Made by a program: the position numbers and the translations under genes. From an uncultured Ectothiorhodospiraceae bacterium (GTDB taxonomy: Bacteria; Pseudomonadota; Gammaproteobacteria; UBA6429; Thiohalophilaceae), in NCBI GenBank assembly GCA_947260005.1, contig CAMYOL010000076.1, positions 1-64,000 of the forward strand: a stretch of DNA of 64,000 bases. The letters are read 5' to 3'. Of this stretch, positions 63,638 through 64,000 are shown piece after piece; position 1 is the first letter of the stretch; each line of letters starts with the position of its first letter. Below the pieces are notes generated by a model. The model saw nothing but the letters and a program-made list of their open reading frames with translations. It was not told the origin of the DNA and searched no databases.

Positions 63638-63810
63638 TGTATCTTTAATTTTGTTATTCTTGTTATTGCTCGTTATTGTTCAAAGTTTTTCGACTTTACC
63701 TATAGCATCACCGGCATCCTATCTCATGCTCTATGAACGATCGAGTACAAATGAAACCCGTTGATATGATGCATTGCAAAAGCTGACCACGTTACCACTA
63801 ATTAGTTATA

Positions 63811-64000
63811 TTACATATCCATACGTAATCCGCTTTTAGTCCATTCCGCGTAACCACCTCTAAACCAATAAACACTTTTATAACCCTTTGATACCGCTAA
63901 TCCGGCACCCTTTGCGGCGTCAGGACAGTTTTTGTCTCCATAAAATACGACAACAGTATCTGTCGACGCGATCGAATCGGCTAAACGTTTTGCGGACAAT
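63811..64000 (-). CDS. rhodanese-domain protein, 5' part beyond the window
   Basis: The frame enters from the right edge and encodes the last 62 residues. VVVFYGDKNCPDAAKGAGLA carries the likely catalytic Cys of the rhodanese loop, and SVYWFRGGYAEWTKSGLRM is the usual rhodanese C-terminus (V.(L/W).GG...W...G). The TTG at 63999 is unlikely to be the start, as a rhodanese domain needs about 40 more residues. It probably moves sulfane sulfur, in keeping with the sulfur genes in the window. Confidence 0.8.
   Translation of the reverse strand, partial: LSAKRLADSIASTDTVVVFYGDKNCPDAAKGAGLAVSKGYKSVYWFRGGYAEWTKSGLRMDM

Larger units (their letters stand above)
63286..63810. other. intergenic region with palindromic elements
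   Basis: No gene supported. It holds the nested palindrome at 63476-63512, a 13-base direct repeat ACTTGCGGGG(T/G)CA at 63569-63594, and palindromic element C. Confidence 0.45.

Overview
The window looks like chromosomal DNA of a sulfur-oxidising, facultatively nitrate-respiring gammaproteobacterium. It is AT-rich by eye, with dense single genes and many short divergent or convergent pairs. The evidence is a flavocytochrome c sulfide dehydrogenase pair (11.1-13.0 kb), two DsrC/TusE-family proteins (9.0 and 30.4 kb), a complete periplasmic nitrate reductase operon napEFDABC (47.2-51.8 kb), a gammaproteobacterial UPF0270 (YheU) protein, SelO, PurEK and type IV pilus/c-di-GMP proteins. No rRNA, tRNA, CRISPR array, transposase, integrase or phage gene was seen.

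Layout. 0-9.3 kb: an ArsR/SRPBCC operon, azoreductase with a divergent LysR regulator, a PEGA/SHOCT lipoprotein, a PQQ-type beta-propeller, SelO and TusE. 9.5-19.6 kb: secreted proteins, the sulfide dehydrogenase pair, a lipase, an HxlR-controlled pair, a YncE-like propeller and a nitroreductase. 19.8-30 kb: a PilZ/DUF1631/GGDEF/EAL protein, a glutamine amidotransferase, a CoA-binding protein, a membrane thioredoxin, a second lipase and a Kef-type antiporter. 30-40 kb: a second DsrC-like protein with two tiny neighbours, a methyltransferase, a glycosidase-like lipoprotein, an RDD protein, a truncated desaturase, a phosphoesterase and a PilU-like ATPase fused to a DUF4136-like domain. 40-46 kb: a periplasmic binding protein divergent from a GGDEF-EAL protein, an MFS transporter and a TetR/SDR/DUF1330 unit. 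46-56 kb: an amidohydrolase, nap, a LysM protein, an Ig-like/cytochrome lipoprotein and purEK. 56-64 kb: a CNNM/CBS protein, a truncated delta-class carbonic anhydrase, an LCAT-like hydrolase, a GIDE-domain protein, YeaQ, two lipoproteins and an incomplete rhodanese.

Two themes go beyond routine annotation. First, decay: a roadblock-like gene with an in-frame TAA, a cytochrome c with TAG where its family has Trp, a desaturase and a carbonic anhydrase without their 5' parts, a frameshifted DUF2891 remnant, and a frameshifted second copy of a lipoprotein gene tail. Second, legible regulation: palindromes beside ArsR, LysR, HxlR and TetR regulator genes, including an ArsR operator that overlaps both the -10 box and the start codon of an apparently leaderless mRNA, and FNR-type boxes upstream of nap, the sulfide dehydrogenase pair and a lipase. 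Three palindromic elements share a conserved loop and suggest a REP-like family.

The candidates most likely to be new are the PilU-DUF4136 fusion, the two DsrC paralogs that have each lost a different redox cysteine, and the REP-like element family. Assignments rest on motif recognition by eye, without database searches.
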